A stretch of DNA of 54,894 bases from Bacteroidales bacterium. GTDB taxonomy: Bacteria; Bacteroidota; Bacteroidia; Bacteroidales; WCHB1-69. The first letter of the stretch is position 1; each line of letters opens with the position of its first letter. Both the position numbers and the translations under genes were made by a program. The stretch is from contig JAGCCZ010000068.1 in NCBI GenBank assembly GCA_017651425.1, forward strand, positions 1-54,894, in the 5' to 3' direction. Shown here in pieces: positions 1 to 9,262 of this stretch. The notes beneath the pieces are model-generated. The model ran no database searches and was not told the origin of the DNA. It saw only the letters and a list, made by a program, of their open reading frames with translations.

Positions 1-516
1 CGGTATTATTACGACGAGCAGGGCCGCTGTATTCGAAATGAATATGTGCCAACCCTTGATGACGAGGATCTTGGATATACGATTATGACACATCCGTTTT
101 CCTATGATTCTGTAGGCAATTGCATCGCAACGGCTGAAATTGTGGACGGAGACACCGTACAAGTTGAATGGTGCAAATACGATAAAGATGGGAATCTGAC
201 GGAATACGGTTCCACTTTAATGGGAGAAAGCAGGGATTTGTATTTCTATGACGAAAACTCAAAAAGAGTGAAGGATTTGCATTATTATAACGGAGAACTA
301 TCCGGAGAAACGATTTATGAGTACGATGAGAAGGATAGGTTGGCTCGCTATAGGCGTTACGACAAAGACGGCAAGCTGGAGTATGGATGGGATTATCTTT
401 ACGACAGTTTTGATAATACGATAGAATGTGTTATGTACAGCTGGAATCCGGATCAGACACTAAGCTATACGATTAAGACCATTGCAGAATTTGAGTATTA
501 CGAATCTGACAATTGA
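1..516 (+). CDS. YD/RHS-repeat-like protein, C-terminal fragment (partial at left edge)
   Basis: The frame is open from base 1, so the start lies outside the window; a GTG at 46 is only an internal codon. The visible 171 residues are rich in Tyr, Asp and Gly and repeat a loose pattern of the type [WY]-x-YDKDGNLTEY, YFYDENSKRV, YEYDEKDRLARY, which resembles the YD/RHS-type strand-turn repeats found in secreted and surface proteins of Bacteroidetes. No catalytic motif, membrane segment or toxin-like C-terminus is visible, and the protein simply stops after an acidic tail. It is convergent with the UvrA-like gene, 48 bases away. Function is unknown, and the N-terminus would be needed to see whether it is a lipoprotein. 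Confidence 0.6.
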   Translation, partial: RYYYDEQGRCIRNEYVPTLDDEDLGYTIMTHPFSYDSVGNCIATAEIVDGDTVQVEWCKYDKDGNLTEYGSTLMGESRDLYFYDENSKRVKDLHYYNGELSGETIYEYDEKDRLARYRRYDKDGKLEYGWDYLYDSFDNTIECVMYSWNPDQTLSYTIKTIAEFEYYESDN

Positions 517-564
517 TCTGTTTCTGGATGATCATTCTTTCCGGGTTAAAGGCTATGAAAGGAG

Positions 565-2892
565 CTATCTTAGGTATGGCCCCGTAACAGACCCCTTATC
601 ATCCGCCATCGCCTTGGGCGTTCCCTCGAAGATGATGTCGCCGCCTGTCGCGCCGCCGCCGGGACCGAGCTCGATGAGCCAGTCGCAGGATTTCAGCATC
701 TCGATGTTGTGCTCGATGAGGAAGATGGTGTTGCCCGCCTCCACCATCGTGTCGAAGAGGTTCAGGATGCGGCGGATGTCGCCCGCGTGGAGACCGTCGG
801 AGGGCTCGTCCATGATGAAGATTAGTGATTGGTGATTAGTGATTGGTGATTTGAGGTGAGCGGCTCGGGATGAATGATTTGGGATGAGTGAGGCGTTCAG
901 GTAGGAGGCCAGCTTGATGCGCTGCAGCTCGCCACCGGAGAGGGTGGAGAGCGACTGGTTCAGATGCAGATACCCCAAGCCGACCTTTCGCAACGGTTCC
1001 AGCTTCTCGGCAATCACACTTCCGGCAAACAGCTCGGCGGCTTTGTTGGCGGTGAGGTCCATCACCTCGGCGATGTTGAGGCCGTTCACCTTGTAGGAGA
1101 GCACTTCCGGCGAGTAGCGGAGTCCGCCGCAGGCCTCGCAGGTGGTCTCGATGGCATCCATGAAGGCCATGTCGTTGACGATGACACCCTTGCCCTGGCA
1201 GACGGGACAGCCGCCCTTGCCGTTGAAGGAGAAGAGGTCGGCCTTGGTCTTGTTGGTCTTGGCGAAGAGTTTGCGGATGTCGTCGGCCACGTCTAAATAG
1301 GTGGCAGGGGTGCTGCGCAGACTGATGCCGATGTTCTTTTGGCTGATATAGACAATCTCTTCGGGATGCGGATAAGCATTTCGGAAACATTCCATCAGCG
1401 AACTCTTTCCCGAGCCCGCCACACCCGCGATGCCGCACATCACGCCCAACGGCAGTTTGACGGAAACATTCTTCAGGTTGTGCAGATGGGCGTTCTCCAA
1501 CAGGAAGAAATCCTTGGGCGTGCGCACCTGCTCCTTGATGGCACTCGTCGCGCTGAGCATAGTGCCCGTAAGCGTCTGGCTGTGCAGTAGTTCTTCGTAG
1601 GTGCCCTCAAAGACAATCTCACCGCCCTTCATGCCGGCACCGGGTCCCATATCGATGATATGATCGGCGATTTTAATAATCTCCTTGTGATGTTCCACAA
1701 GGATGACGGTGTTGCCGTGGTTCTTGAGCTTCTGCACCGACTTTTGCATCAGCAGGATGTCGTGGTTGTGGAGGCCCACGCTGGGCTCGTCGAGGATGTA
1801 CATCACGTCGGATAGGGGAGAGTTGATGTATTTGGCGATCTTGCAGCGCTGCGCCTCGCCGCCCGAGAGCGTGCCGATGGCGCGGTCGAGGGTGAGGTAG
1901 CCGAGTCCGATCTCCTCCAACGCTGCCAGCCGCTCGGTGGTGGCCCGCTTGATGTCCTCCGCTAACGGATTGTCGATGGTTTCCATCCACTTTCGACAGT
2001 CGCTAATGCTCATGGCCGTCACCTCCGCGATATTAATTCCGTTGATTTTGCAGGAGCGTATCTTCTCGTTGAGGCGTGTGCCGCCGCAATCGGGACAGAT
2101 GCCCATCGTCAGCATAGGATTGAGCGCCGCGGCATGGAGCAGACCCTCCTCCGAGTTGATGATACTGCGGTACATACGTGGAATAAGGCCTTCGTATTTG
2201 GCGGTCTTGGGCCAGTTGGAAGGCGGGTTCTTCAGCTTAATCTGCGGCGAGTGGAGGAAGAGGTCGAGCTCCTCGGGCGTATAGTCCTTGATTTTCTTGT
2301 CGAGGTCGAAAAGGCCGCTGTGGGCGTAGCGTATCCACCGCCAGCCGCCCTTGCCGAAGGCGATGTAGTGGATGGTGTCCTCGTCGTTGAGCGACTTGTC
2401 GAAATCCACCAGCTTGTGGATGTCCAGCTCGCGGATCTCGCCCAGTCCGCCACAGCGTGGACAACTGCCCGACGGATGGTTGAACGAGAAGGCGTCGGAA
2501 TAGCCCACGAAGGGTTGTCCGATGCGCGAGAAGAGCAATCGCAGCAGGGCGTAGATGTCGGTGTAGGTACCCACCGTGGAGCGCGAGTTGGAAGTCGGCT
2601 TGCGCTGCTCGATCACGATGGCGATGGGCAGGTTCTCGATGTCGCCTACATGCGGCCGCCCGTACTTGGGCAGGTACTGTTGCGTGAAAGAGGGGAAGGT
2701 GTCGTTGAGCTCGCGCCGCGACTTGGCCGCTATAGTGTCCAGCACCAGCGACGACTTGCCCGACCCCGACACGCCCGTCACCACGGTGATCTTCCCCTTG
2801 GGAATCCTGACGTTGACGTGCTTGAGGTTGTTCTCGGTGGCATCGCGGACGATGATATGATTGAAGTCGTGGGGATGGTCCGTGTTTTCCAT
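565..2892 (-). CDS. UvrA-family ABC ATPase (UvrA paralogue) with a repeat-derived insertion
   Basis: A 775-residue protein with two ABC ATPase halves in the UvrA arrangement. Half 1 has Walker A GVSGSGKSS, signature LSGGEAQR and Walker B ILDEPSVGLH. Half 2 has Walker A GVAGSGKSS, signature LSGGELQR and Walker B IMDEPSDGLH. Zinc-ribbon pairs CPRCGG, CPDCGG, CPVCQGKG and CEACGG are present. Canonical UvrA is about 940 residues; this shorter form matches the UvrA-like paralogues sometimes linked to drug or DNA-damage tolerance rather than the housekeeping subunit. No uvrB or uvrC is nearby. About 22 residues between the second signature motif and Walker B are encoded by a tandem heptamer array (820-896) and have no counterpart in half 1, where that spacing is short. 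The start is the ATG at 2892, with a -7 box 37 bases upstream. The exact paralogue class is uncertain. Confidence 0.85.
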   Translation of the reverse strand: MENTDHPHDFNHIIVRDATENNLKHVNVRIPKGKITVVTGVSGSGKSSLVLDTIAAKSRRELNDTFPSFTQQYLPKYGRPHVGDIENLPIAIVIEQRKPTSNSRSTVGTYTDIYALLRLLFSRIGQPFVGYSDAFSFNHPSGSCPRCGGLGEIRELDIHKLVDFDKSLNDEDTIHYIAFGKGGWRWIRYAHSGLFDLDKKIKDYTPEELDLFLHSPQIKLKNPPSNWPKTAKYEGLIPRMYRSIINSEEGLLHAAALNPMLTMGICPDCGGTRLNEKIRSCKINGINIAEVTAMSISDCRKWMETIDNPLAEDIKRATTERLAALEEIGLGYLTLDRAIGTLSGGEAQRCKIAKYINSPLSDVMYILDEPSVGLHNHDILLMQKSVQKLKNHGNTVILVEHHKEIIKIADHIIDMGPGAGMKGGEIVFEGTYEELLHSQTLTGTMLSATSAIKEQVRTPKDFFLLENAHLHNLKNVSVKLPLGVMCGIAGVAGSGKSSLMECFRNAYPHPEEIVYISQKNIGISLRSTPATYLDVADDIRKLFAKTNKTKADLFSFNGKGGCPVCQGKGVIVNDMAFMDAIETTCEACGGLRYSPEVLSYKVNGLNIAEVMDLTANKAAELFAGSVIAEKLEPLRKVGLGYLHLNQSLSTLSGGELQRIKLASYLNASLIPNHSSRAAHLKSPITNHQSLIFIMDEPSDGLHAGDIRRILNLFDTMVEAGNTIFLIEHNIEMLKSCDWLIELGPGGGATGGDIIFEGTPKAMADDKGSVTGPYLR
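820..896. repeat. Tandem heptanucleotide array inside the UvrA-like coding sequence
   Basis: Read on the + strand, the units are GATTAGT, GATTGGT, GATTAGT, GATTGGT, GATTTGA, GGTGAGC, GGCTCGG, GATGAAT, GATTTGG, GATGAGT and GAGGCGT, all in period 7 and decaying toward the right. On the coding (-) strand the core becomes ACCAATC/ACTAATC, closely related to the GATCACT/AATCACT units at 41742-41776. It is translated in frame (residues around SPITNHQSLI). Confidence 0.8.
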
Positions 2893-2928
2893 TCTATTTG
2901 ATTTCTTGCTGCTATCTATTTTGAATCG

Positions 2929-2937
2929 GCAAAAGTA
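2929..2937 (-). promoter_or_regulatory. -7 promoter box of the UvrA-like gene
   Basis: The minus strand reads TACTTTTGC, a perfect match to the Bacteroidetes -7 consensus TAnnTTTG followed by C, 37 bases upstream of the ATG at 2892. No clear -33 TTTG was found at the expected distance. Confidence 0.5.
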
Positions 2938-3157
2938 CGATATTTTTCATTTTGATAAAAATCGTATTTTCGCACCGAAAAAAAGACTGTTATGAATCAT
3001 CCTCGCCAAACGGGTCATAATCATTGCTGCCCAGCTGCTCTTCTTGGTGCCGCAGCCCATGTGGGACGTGAAATTGCGGTGACGGGCACTTTCCAAATTG
3101 TAAGGGATGATGTCATTTCCAGTAAATAATCAGATCATTAATTAAAAAAACAGTTTT

Positions 3158-5770
3158 ATGGTAAACAATATATGGAAATTTCTGGCCTTTTGGGCTGTTT
3201 GCATGGGGATGCTTTTTCCCATAACATTTGCTCAAACTTCCGTGGGGGTGCGTGTCGGGGCACTTGACGATTCTGCATGGGAGTTGTCGCAATGGATCTC
3301 TGCGGCGGATGCGCCGGTGGCGGAAGGCCGTGCCGACCAGGTGATACGGGCAGCCGACGGTGCAAGCTGGTTTGTGGCGACACTCCGCAACGAAAAGCCC
3401 GTGGTGTCGGCCAAGTGGATGACCACAGGGTTGGGCGTCTATGACCTGTACATCAACGGACAGATCGTGGGCGAGGAGGTGCTGAAGCCGGGATTTACCC
3501 ATTTTGCCAAGACTAAACGCTCGTTCACATACGATATTACCGATGCTTTCCATGTAAAGGATGGCGAGGAGAACATTTTGGCGGTGCAAGTGACGCCGGG
3601 CTGGTGGGCTGACAAAATTGTCACTCCGGGCGGCAACGAGGGGATGGTGGGTCGGAAATGCGCCTTCCGGGGTGTGTTGGAACTGACCTTCGCCGATGGC
3701 TCCCGAAAACTGTTCGGCACCGATTGCGAGCACTGGAAAGCCGGTGTGGCCGGTCCCGTGAAACATGCTGCCATCTTCGACGGCGAGGCTTACGACTCCC
3801 GGGAGCTGCCGGGATTTGCCCATCCTGAAAAACTCAAGAGGCCTGAGGTGAACGACGAATTCACAGGCGAGATCCTTCCCTCCGACGGAGCGGAGGTCTA
3901 TCAGCGTCTTGACCTTGCCCTCTCACCCGTAAAGGCTTACGTCTGGAGAGGGGTAGAGAATGAAAAACTCTCGGAGAATCGCAAGGAGACGGAATATGGC
4001 AAGGTCGTGGTGCTGAGGAACTACTCCGCAGGGGACATGATGATACTGCGCCCCGGTGAGACGCTTGTGGTGGACTTCGGCCAGAACTGTGCCGGAGTGC
4101 CCTCCTTCGTCTTCAAGGCCGAGCGCGGTACCACGCTGACCTGCCTGCCCGGTGAAATTCTCAATGACGGCAACGGCTCCGAGCAGCGCGGCATGGACGG
4201 ACCGGAGGGGAGCGTTCACCGTCGCAACCTCCGCATAGAGGACAAAGGCATCCGCTTGGACTACACCTTCAGCGGACAAAACGGATTCGAGACCTACACA
4301 CCACGCTGCACATTCTTCGGCTATCGCTATATCTCGGTCACTGTGACCGGCGAGGTGGAAATTCAATCGGTGGTGTCGGTGCCGGTGACATCCATCCGGA
4401 AGTCTCTTGAGACAGGCTCCATCACCACAGGTGACAGTCTCATCAACAAGCTTGTGTCCAACACGATCTGGGGGCAACGCTCCAACTATCTCTCCGTGCC
4501 CACGGACTGCCCGCAGCGAGATGAACGGCTGGGCTGGACCGCTGACACGCAGGTCTTCACCGAGACGGGCACCTTCTTTGCCAACACGGACCGCTTTTTT
4601 CACAAATGGATGCGCGACATGCGCGACTCGCAAGGGGAGAAGGGCGGTTTTCCGGGGGTGGCTCCCACAGCCCAATATGGGGCCACCGAAAAAGACATGA
4701 TGCGCCTGGGCTGGGCAGATGCGGGCATCATCGTCCCCTGGACCATCTGGAAGCAGTTCGGTGACAAGGAAATCATTGATGAGAATTGGGATGCCATGGA
4801 CCGTTTCCTGCAACACATCAACGACACAAAATACGATCACAATGCGCTTGTCGAGGAGAACAGCAACTACCAATGGGCTGACTGGCTGAGTTACGAAGCA
4901 TTGGAGAGCTGTCTGAACAAGGCATTTGAAAGTGATGAAAGCAGACGTCAGGCGGCGATTTACTGGAGTTACCTTGGAGGGTGCTACTGGCAGATTGACG
5001 CGGAGATGATGCGTGATATGGCTGCGGCCACCGGACGTGATGCGGCACGCTACCAGCAAATGGCTGACCGCGCGAATGCATATCTCCGCGAGACATTCCT
5101 CAATAACGACGGTGCGTTCCGGCTGGAAGTGCTCAACACCATGCAGACCCCGGCCCTGTTCGCCCTGAAAAACCATCTCGTGGACGGTGCCGCCAAGGAA
5201 AAGCTGAAGGACCGGTTGCGCCAGAACTTCACCGACCACGGCAACTGCCTGCAGACAGGATTTCTCGGCACCTCCATACTGATGACTACCCTTACGGATA
5301 ACGGCATGAGCGATATTGCCTACGAACTGCTTTTTCAGCACAAGGCTCCAAGCTGGCTCTATTCCATTGACAACGGTGCCACCACCATTTGGGAGCGTTG
5401 GAACAGCTATACGCCAGAAAAGGGGTTGGGGCCCAACGGGATGAACAGCTTCAACCACTACGCATACGGGTCTGTTTGCCAGTGGATCTGGGAGTATGTC
5501 GCCGGTATTGCCGCCGACCCCGCCGACCCGGGATTCCACCATGTCATCATGCACCCCGTGCCCGACAGAAGGTTGGGCTTTGTCAACGCGGACTACCAGT
5601 CGGCAGCCGGTCGCATTCAAAGCGCATGGCGTTACGAGGGTGACCAATGGATTTGGGACTTCACAATTCCCGAGGGGGCCACTGCGACGGTCATACTGCC
5701 GGGAGAAAAGGAACCGACAAGATACCCGTCTGGCAGCTATCAGATCACGAAATCGCTTCCGGCAAGATAA
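3158..5770 (+). CDS. Secreted alpha-L-rhamnosidase, GH78
   Basis: An 870-residue glycosidase with an N-terminal signal peptide (hydrophobic stretch about residues 6-24, ending PITFAQ). The order of parts is that of bacterial GH78: N-terminal beta-sandwich domains (about 30-330), then the (alpha/alpha)6 catalytic barrel and a C-terminal beta domain. The family motif CPQRDERLGWTAD lies near residue 450, where Asp/Glu of DER supply catalytic acid function, and TTIWERWNSY near 745 carries the second catalytic Glu. It should release terminal L-rhamnose from plant or microbial glycans in the periplasm or at the surface. No SusCD pair or other polysaccharide-utilisation genes are adjacent, so the substrate cannot be narrowed. 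The start at 3158 is supported by the signal peptide. Confidence 0.9.
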   Translation: MVNNIWKFLAFWAVCMGMLFPITFAQTSVGVRVGALDDSAWELSQWISAADAPVAEGRADQVIRAADGASWFVATLRNEKPVVSAKWMTTGLGVYDLYINGQIVGEEVLKPGFTHFAKTKRSFTYDITDAFHVKDGEENILAVQVTPGWWADKIVTPGGNEGMVGRKCAFRGVLELTFADGSRKLFGTDCEHWKAGVAGPVKHAAIFDGEAYDSRELPGFAHPEKLKRPEVNDEFTGEILPSDGAEVYQRLDLALSPVKAYVWRGVENEKLSENRKETEYGKVVVLRNYSAGDMMILRPGETLVVDFGQNCAGVPSFVFKAERGTTLTCLPGEILNDGNGSEQRGMDGPEGSVHRRNLRIEDKGIRLDYTFSGQNGFETYTPRCTFFGYRYISVTVTGEVEIQSVVSVPVTSIRKSLETGSITTGDSLINKLVSNTIWGQRSNYLSVPTDCPQRDERLGWTADTQVFTETGTFFANTDRFFHKWMRDMRDSQGEKGGFPGVAPTAQYGATEKDMMRLGWADAGIIVPWTIWKQFGDKEIIDENWDAMDRFLQHINDTKYDHNALVEENSNYQWADWLSYEALESCLNKAFESDESRRQAAIYWSYLGGCYWQIDAEMMRDMAAATGRDAARYQQMADRANAYLRETFLNNDGAFRLEVLNTMQTPALFALKNHLVDGAAKEKLKDRLRQNFTDHGNCLQTGFLGTSILMTTLTDNGMSDIAYELLFQHKAPSWLYSIDNGATTIWERWNSYTPEKGLGPNGMNSFNHYAYGSVCQWIWEYVAGIAADPADPGFHHVIMHPVPDRRLGFVNADYQSAAGRIQSAWRYEGDQWIWDFTIPEGATATVILPGEKEPTRYPSGSYQITKSLPAR

Positions 5771-5900
5771 TGGGCATGAACATGCTCTTGTGCTTGTGCC
5801 CATCGGATGAATGTGAGATATGAAGTGACATGTTTGCAAGAATTGTTAAACAAACAGGCCATTAATTTCAAAGAGTAGTGTGGGCAATTGAAAAAAAACG

Positions 5901-5909
5901 TATCTTTGC
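5901..5909 (+). promoter_or_regulatory. -7 promoter box of pyrG
   Basis: TATCTTTGC matches TAnnTTTG plus C exactly. It sits 57 bases before the pyrG ATG and is the only clear promoter-like site before the long + strand gene series running to 22 kb. Confidence 0.6.
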
Positions 5910-5966
5910 TCCCCGTAACAAACAGGCCTGTCTCGCTGCAGGCGTTCTCTAAATTGACTCAAAATT

Positions 5967-7568
5967 ATGGTACAGGCAAAGTACATCTTCGTTACGGGCG
6001 GTGTCGTTTCTTCCTTGGGCAAGGGCATCATTTCCGCTTCTATCGGCAAATTGTTACAGGACAGGGGTTTTCGGATCACTATCCAGAAATATGATCCCTA
6101 CATCAATGTGGACCCGGGCACGCTTAACCCATACGAACATGGCGAGTGCTACGTCACCGCCGACGGTATGGAAACCGATCTCGACTTAGGACACTATGAG
6201 CGTTTCACGGGCATCCGGACCACCCGTGCCAACTCGATGACCACGGGACGCATCTACAAGTCCGTTATCGACAAGGAACGGCGCGGCGACTACCTGGGGA
6301 AGACCATCCAGGTGGTGCCGCACATTACCGACGAGATCAAGCGTAACATCCAGTTCCTTGGCCAGACCGGCAACTATGACTTCATTATCACGGAGATTGG
6401 CGGCACCATCGGTGACATGGAGAGTGCACCTTATTTGGAGTCCATTCGCCAGTTAAAGTGGGAGTTGGGCCGCGATGCCGTTTGCATTCACTTAACCTAC
6501 GTGCCCTATCTGCGCGCTGCCGAAGAACTGAAGACCAAGCCTACGCAGCATAGCGTCAAGGAGATGCAAAGCTACGGCATACAACCCGACATCCTCATCC
6601 TGCGTACGGAAAAACATCTGGACGACAACCTTCGCCAAAAGGTCGCCGGCTTCTGCAATGTGGACTTGGAGTGTGTCATACAGAGTGAGGACCTGCCCAG
6701 CATCTACGAGGTGCCTGTCAACATGCGGCGGCAGGGCCTTGACGCAGCCATCCTCCGCAAGATGGGCATTCCTGTGGGCGAGGCGCCCATCGCGGGCCCT
6801 TGGAACCATTTTCTCGACCTGCGCCAGAACGCGACACAAAAGGTGCGTGTGGCCTTGGTAGGCAAATACGACCTGCAGGATGCCTACAAGAGCATCATGG
6901 AAAGTCTCTCGCACGCCGCCACCTACCACCATCGCAAGGTAGACATCCGCTTTGTCAACTCCGAGCATATTGACGAGCACAATGTTGCTGAGCAGTTGGC
7001 GGATGCCGACGGCATTGTAATCTGCCCCGGCTTCGGACAACGCGGTACAGAGGGCAAAATCCTTGCAGCACAGTACGCCCGCGAGCACGATGTGCCTTGC
7101 TTTGGCATCTGCCTCGGCATGCAGATGATGGTCATCGAGTTCGCCCGCAATGTGCTGGGCTTGTCCGATGCCAACAGCCGGGAGCTGGACCCTGACACGC
7201 CCAACAATGTCATTGACCTGATGGAGAGCCAGAAGGACATTTCCCAAATGGGCGGCACCATGCGCCTTGGAGCCTACGACTGCGAGCTGCAGTCCGGCAG
7301 CCGCGTCGCCGCCATCTATGGGGAGACGCATGTCCGGGAACGCCATCGTCACCGCTATGAGTTTAACAACCGTTTCCTGCCCGATTTTGAGACGCATGGC
7401 ATGCGCTGTAGCGGCCGCAATCCCGATTCCGACTTGGTGGAGATTGTGGAGATGCCGGAAAAACGCTGGTACATCGGCACCCAGTTCCACCCCGAATACC
7501 AAAGTACGGTCCTGCACCCGCATCCGCTGTTTATGAACTTTATCAAAACCATAATAGAACAAGCATGA
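5967..7568 (+). CDS. pyrG: CTP synthase
   Basis: A 533-residue enzyme converting UTP to CTP with glutamine-derived ammonia, the last step of pyrimidine nucleotide synthesis, in the cytoplasm. The N-terminal synthetase domain (about 1-265) begins with the signature KYIFVTGGVVSSLGKG and contains YDPYINVDPGTLNPYEHGE. The C-terminal class I glutamine amidotransferase domain (about 285-530) has FGICLGMQ with nucleophile Cys at residue 382, and the His-x-Glu part of the triad in FHPEYQS near the end. Length is normal. The stop overlaps the start of the symporter gene by four bases (ATGA), so the two are translationally linked. Confidence 0.97.
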   Translation: MVQAKYIFVTGGVVSSLGKGIISASIGKLLQDRGFRITIQKYDPYINVDPGTLNPYEHGECYVTADGMETDLDLGHYERFTGIRTTRANSMTTGRIYKSVIDKERRGDYLGKTIQVVPHITDEIKRNIQFLGQTGNYDFIITEIGGTIGDMESAPYLESIRQLKWELGRDAVCIHLTYVPYLRAAEELKTKPTQHSVKEMQSYGIQPDILILRTEKHLDDNLRQKVAGFCNVDLECVIQSEDLPSIYEVPVNMRRQGLDAAILRKMGIPVGEAPIAGPWNHFLDLRQNATQKVRVALVGKYDLQDAYKSIMESLSHAATYHHRKVDIRFVNSEHIDEHNVAEQLADADGIVICPGFGQRGTEGKILAAQYAREHDVPCFGICLGMQMMVIEFARNVLGLSDANSRELDPDTPNNVIDLMESQKDISQMGGTMRLGAYDCELQSGSRVAAIYGETHVRERHRHRYEFNNRFLPDFETHGMRCSGRNPDSDLVEIVEMPEKRWYIGTQFHPEYQSTVLHPHPLFMNFIKTIIEQA

Positions 7569-9208
7569 ATCCCGCATTTCACACGATAGACATCATCATT
7601 TTCGTCGCCTATATCCTGCTCATCTTGGGGTTGGGTATTTGGATTGGATTTAGGACGAACCGGAAAAAAAGAACTGCAGAGGATTACTTTTTGGCCAGCA
7701 AGTCGCTGCCATGGTGGACGATTGGCGCTTCACTGATCGCTGCGAACATATCGGCCGAGCAGTTCATCGGCATGTCGGGTTCGGGTTTTGCGGGCGGGTT
7801 CGCCGTGGCCTCCTACGAGTTCATGGCCGCACTCACCCTCATCATTGTGGCCAAGTTCTTCTTGCCGGTCTTCATCAAGCAGGGCATCTACACGATTCCC
7901 GAGTTTGTGGAGCGCCGCTACTCGCCGCAATTGAAAACCATCCTGGCAATTTTCTGGCTGGGCCTGTTCATCTTCGTCAACCTCACCTCCGTGCTCTTCC
8001 TTGGCGGCAAGGCTATCGACACCATCATTGGCACGGGCGACGGCTCGCTGATTGTGCCTGCCATCATCGGACTCGCGGTGGTGGCCGCCTGCTACTCGCT
8101 GCGCGGCGGCCTCTCTTCCGTAGCCTGGACCGACGTGCTACAAGTGGGCATGCTCATCATCGGCGGCGTCATCACAACTCTTGTTGCCTTGCATTATGTC
8201 AGTCCAGACGGCAATGTGATTCACGGCGTGCAACATGTGGCCAATACGGCCGGTGACCGCTTCCACCTGATACTTTCCAAGGACAACCCCGAGTTCAAGA
8301 ACCTACCCGGCATTGTGATGCTTGTGGGCGGCCTCTGGGTCGCAAACCTTTACTATTGGGGCTTCAACCAGTACATTATCCAACGCGCCTTGGCCGCCAA
8401 GTCCATATCTGAGGCCCAGAAGGGCTTGGCATTTGCCGCCTTCCTGAAGCTGCTCATCCCGTTCATCGTAGTCGTCCCCGGCATCATCGCATACGTGATG
8501 TTCACGGAGGGCAGCTATGGCGCTGTGGACGCCTTCACGCTCGGCAACGGCGCGCTTAACAACGACAACGCCTATCCGTGGCTTATCAGCACATTCATCC
8601 CCGTCGGGTTGAAAGGTCTGGTGCTCGCCGCACTCGCAGCGGCCATCATCTCGTCGTTGGCCTCTATGCTCAACTCGACGGCCATTATCTTCACAATGGA
8701 TATCTTCAAGCCCTATCTCGCCCCGTCGGTGGGCATCAAGATCGGGCGCGACGCCGACTTGGTAAAGGTTGGTCGCGTCGCAGCCATTGTCGCTTTGCTT
8801 GTGGCCTGTCTCATCGCACCGCTGCTTGGCAACGTGGGACAGATGTTCCAGTACATCCAGGAATACACGGGCTTGGTGAGTCCGGGCATTCTGGCACTCT
8901 TCCTCTTGGGTTTGTTCTGGAAGAAGACCACCAACAAAGGTGCCATCGTGGGTGTGGTGCTCTCCATTCCCATTGCGCTGGCTCTTAAGTTCCTGCCTAT
9001 TGACATGCCCTTCCTGGACCAGATGTTCTACACCTGCATCATGACCATGGCCGTCATCGTGATGGTGAGTCTTGCCACTAATCCTGCCGACGATGACCCC
9101 AAGTCCATCCCGACGACCAGCGCCCTGTTCAAGACCGACCGCAACTTCAACATCGCCGCGTATGCTATCTGCCTGTTATTGGTCGTCATTTATACCGTGT
9201 TCTGGTAA
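7565..9208 (+). CDS. Sodium/solute symporter, SSS family (SGLT-like)
   Basis: A 547-residue integral membrane protein with about 14 hydrophobic helices, as usual for the SSS (LeuT-fold) family. Sequence around AEDYFLASKSLPWW and ISAEQFIGMSGSGFAGG resembles the vSGLT sugar-transporter branch, so a sugar or other small polar solute taken up with Na+ is likely; the substrate cannot be fixed from sequence. It starts within the stop codon of pyrG and lies 54 bases before the Cache-PP2C gene. Coupling to pyrG has no obvious metabolic logic. A galactose role is possible, but galK and galM are 40 kb away. Confidence 0.9.
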   Translation: MNPAFHTIDIIIFVAYILLILGLGIWIGFRTNRKKRTAEDYFLASKSLPWWTIGASLIAANISAEQFIGMSGSGFAGGFAVASYEFMAALTLIIVAKFFLPVFIKQGIYTIPEFVERRYSPQLKTILAIFWLGLFIFVNLTSVLFLGGKAIDTIIGTGDGSLIVPAIIGLAVVAACYSLRGGLSSVAWTDVLQVGMLIIGGVITTLVALHYVSPDGNVIHGVQHVANTAGDRFHLILSKDNPEFKNLPGIVMLVGGLWVANLYYWGFNQYIIQRALAAKSISEAQKGLAFAAFLKLLIPFIVVVPGIIAYVMFTEGSYGAVDAFTLGNGALNNDNAYPWLISTFIPVGLKGLVLAALAAAIISSLASMLNSTAIIFTMDIFKPYLAPSVGIKIGRDADLVKVGRVAAIVALLVACLIAPLLGNVGQMFQYIQEYTGLVSPGILALFLLGLFWKKTTNKGAIVGVVLSIPIALALKFLPIDMPFLDQMFYTCIMTMAVIVMVSLATNPADDDPKSIPTTSALFKTDRNFNIAAYAICLLLVVIYTVFW

Positions 9209-9262
9209 TCGAATCCATTGGTTGAACTTATTTGCATATATTGTTGAAAAACAGATGGATGT

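Noticed and set aside
2134..2901. Open frame on the + strand opposite the UvrA-like gene (about 255 codons)
   Set aside because: Antisense to the first ATPase half; the translated product is charged and low in complexity with no motif.
2941..3157. Possible small gene or remnant between the UvrA-like and rhamnosidase genes
   Set aside because: An ATG near 2992 opens only a short frame with no signal or motif; I could not support it as a gene.
5773..5804. Hairpin after the rhamnosidase gene (ATGGGCA / TGCCCAT) as a terminator
   Set aside because: The loop is long and no T tract follows, so it does not meet the pattern of a rho-independent terminator.
3923..5839. Long open frame on the - strand opposite the rhamnosidase gene (about 638 codons)
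   Set aside because: It mirrors the GH78 gene, whose motifs and signal peptide are clear. The antisense product is low in complexity with many His/Val/Gly and has no recognisable domain; it arises from codon bias.
6492..7577. Open frame on the - strand opposite pyrG (about 361 codons)
   Set aside because: Antisense to a complete CTP synthase gene; no independent support.
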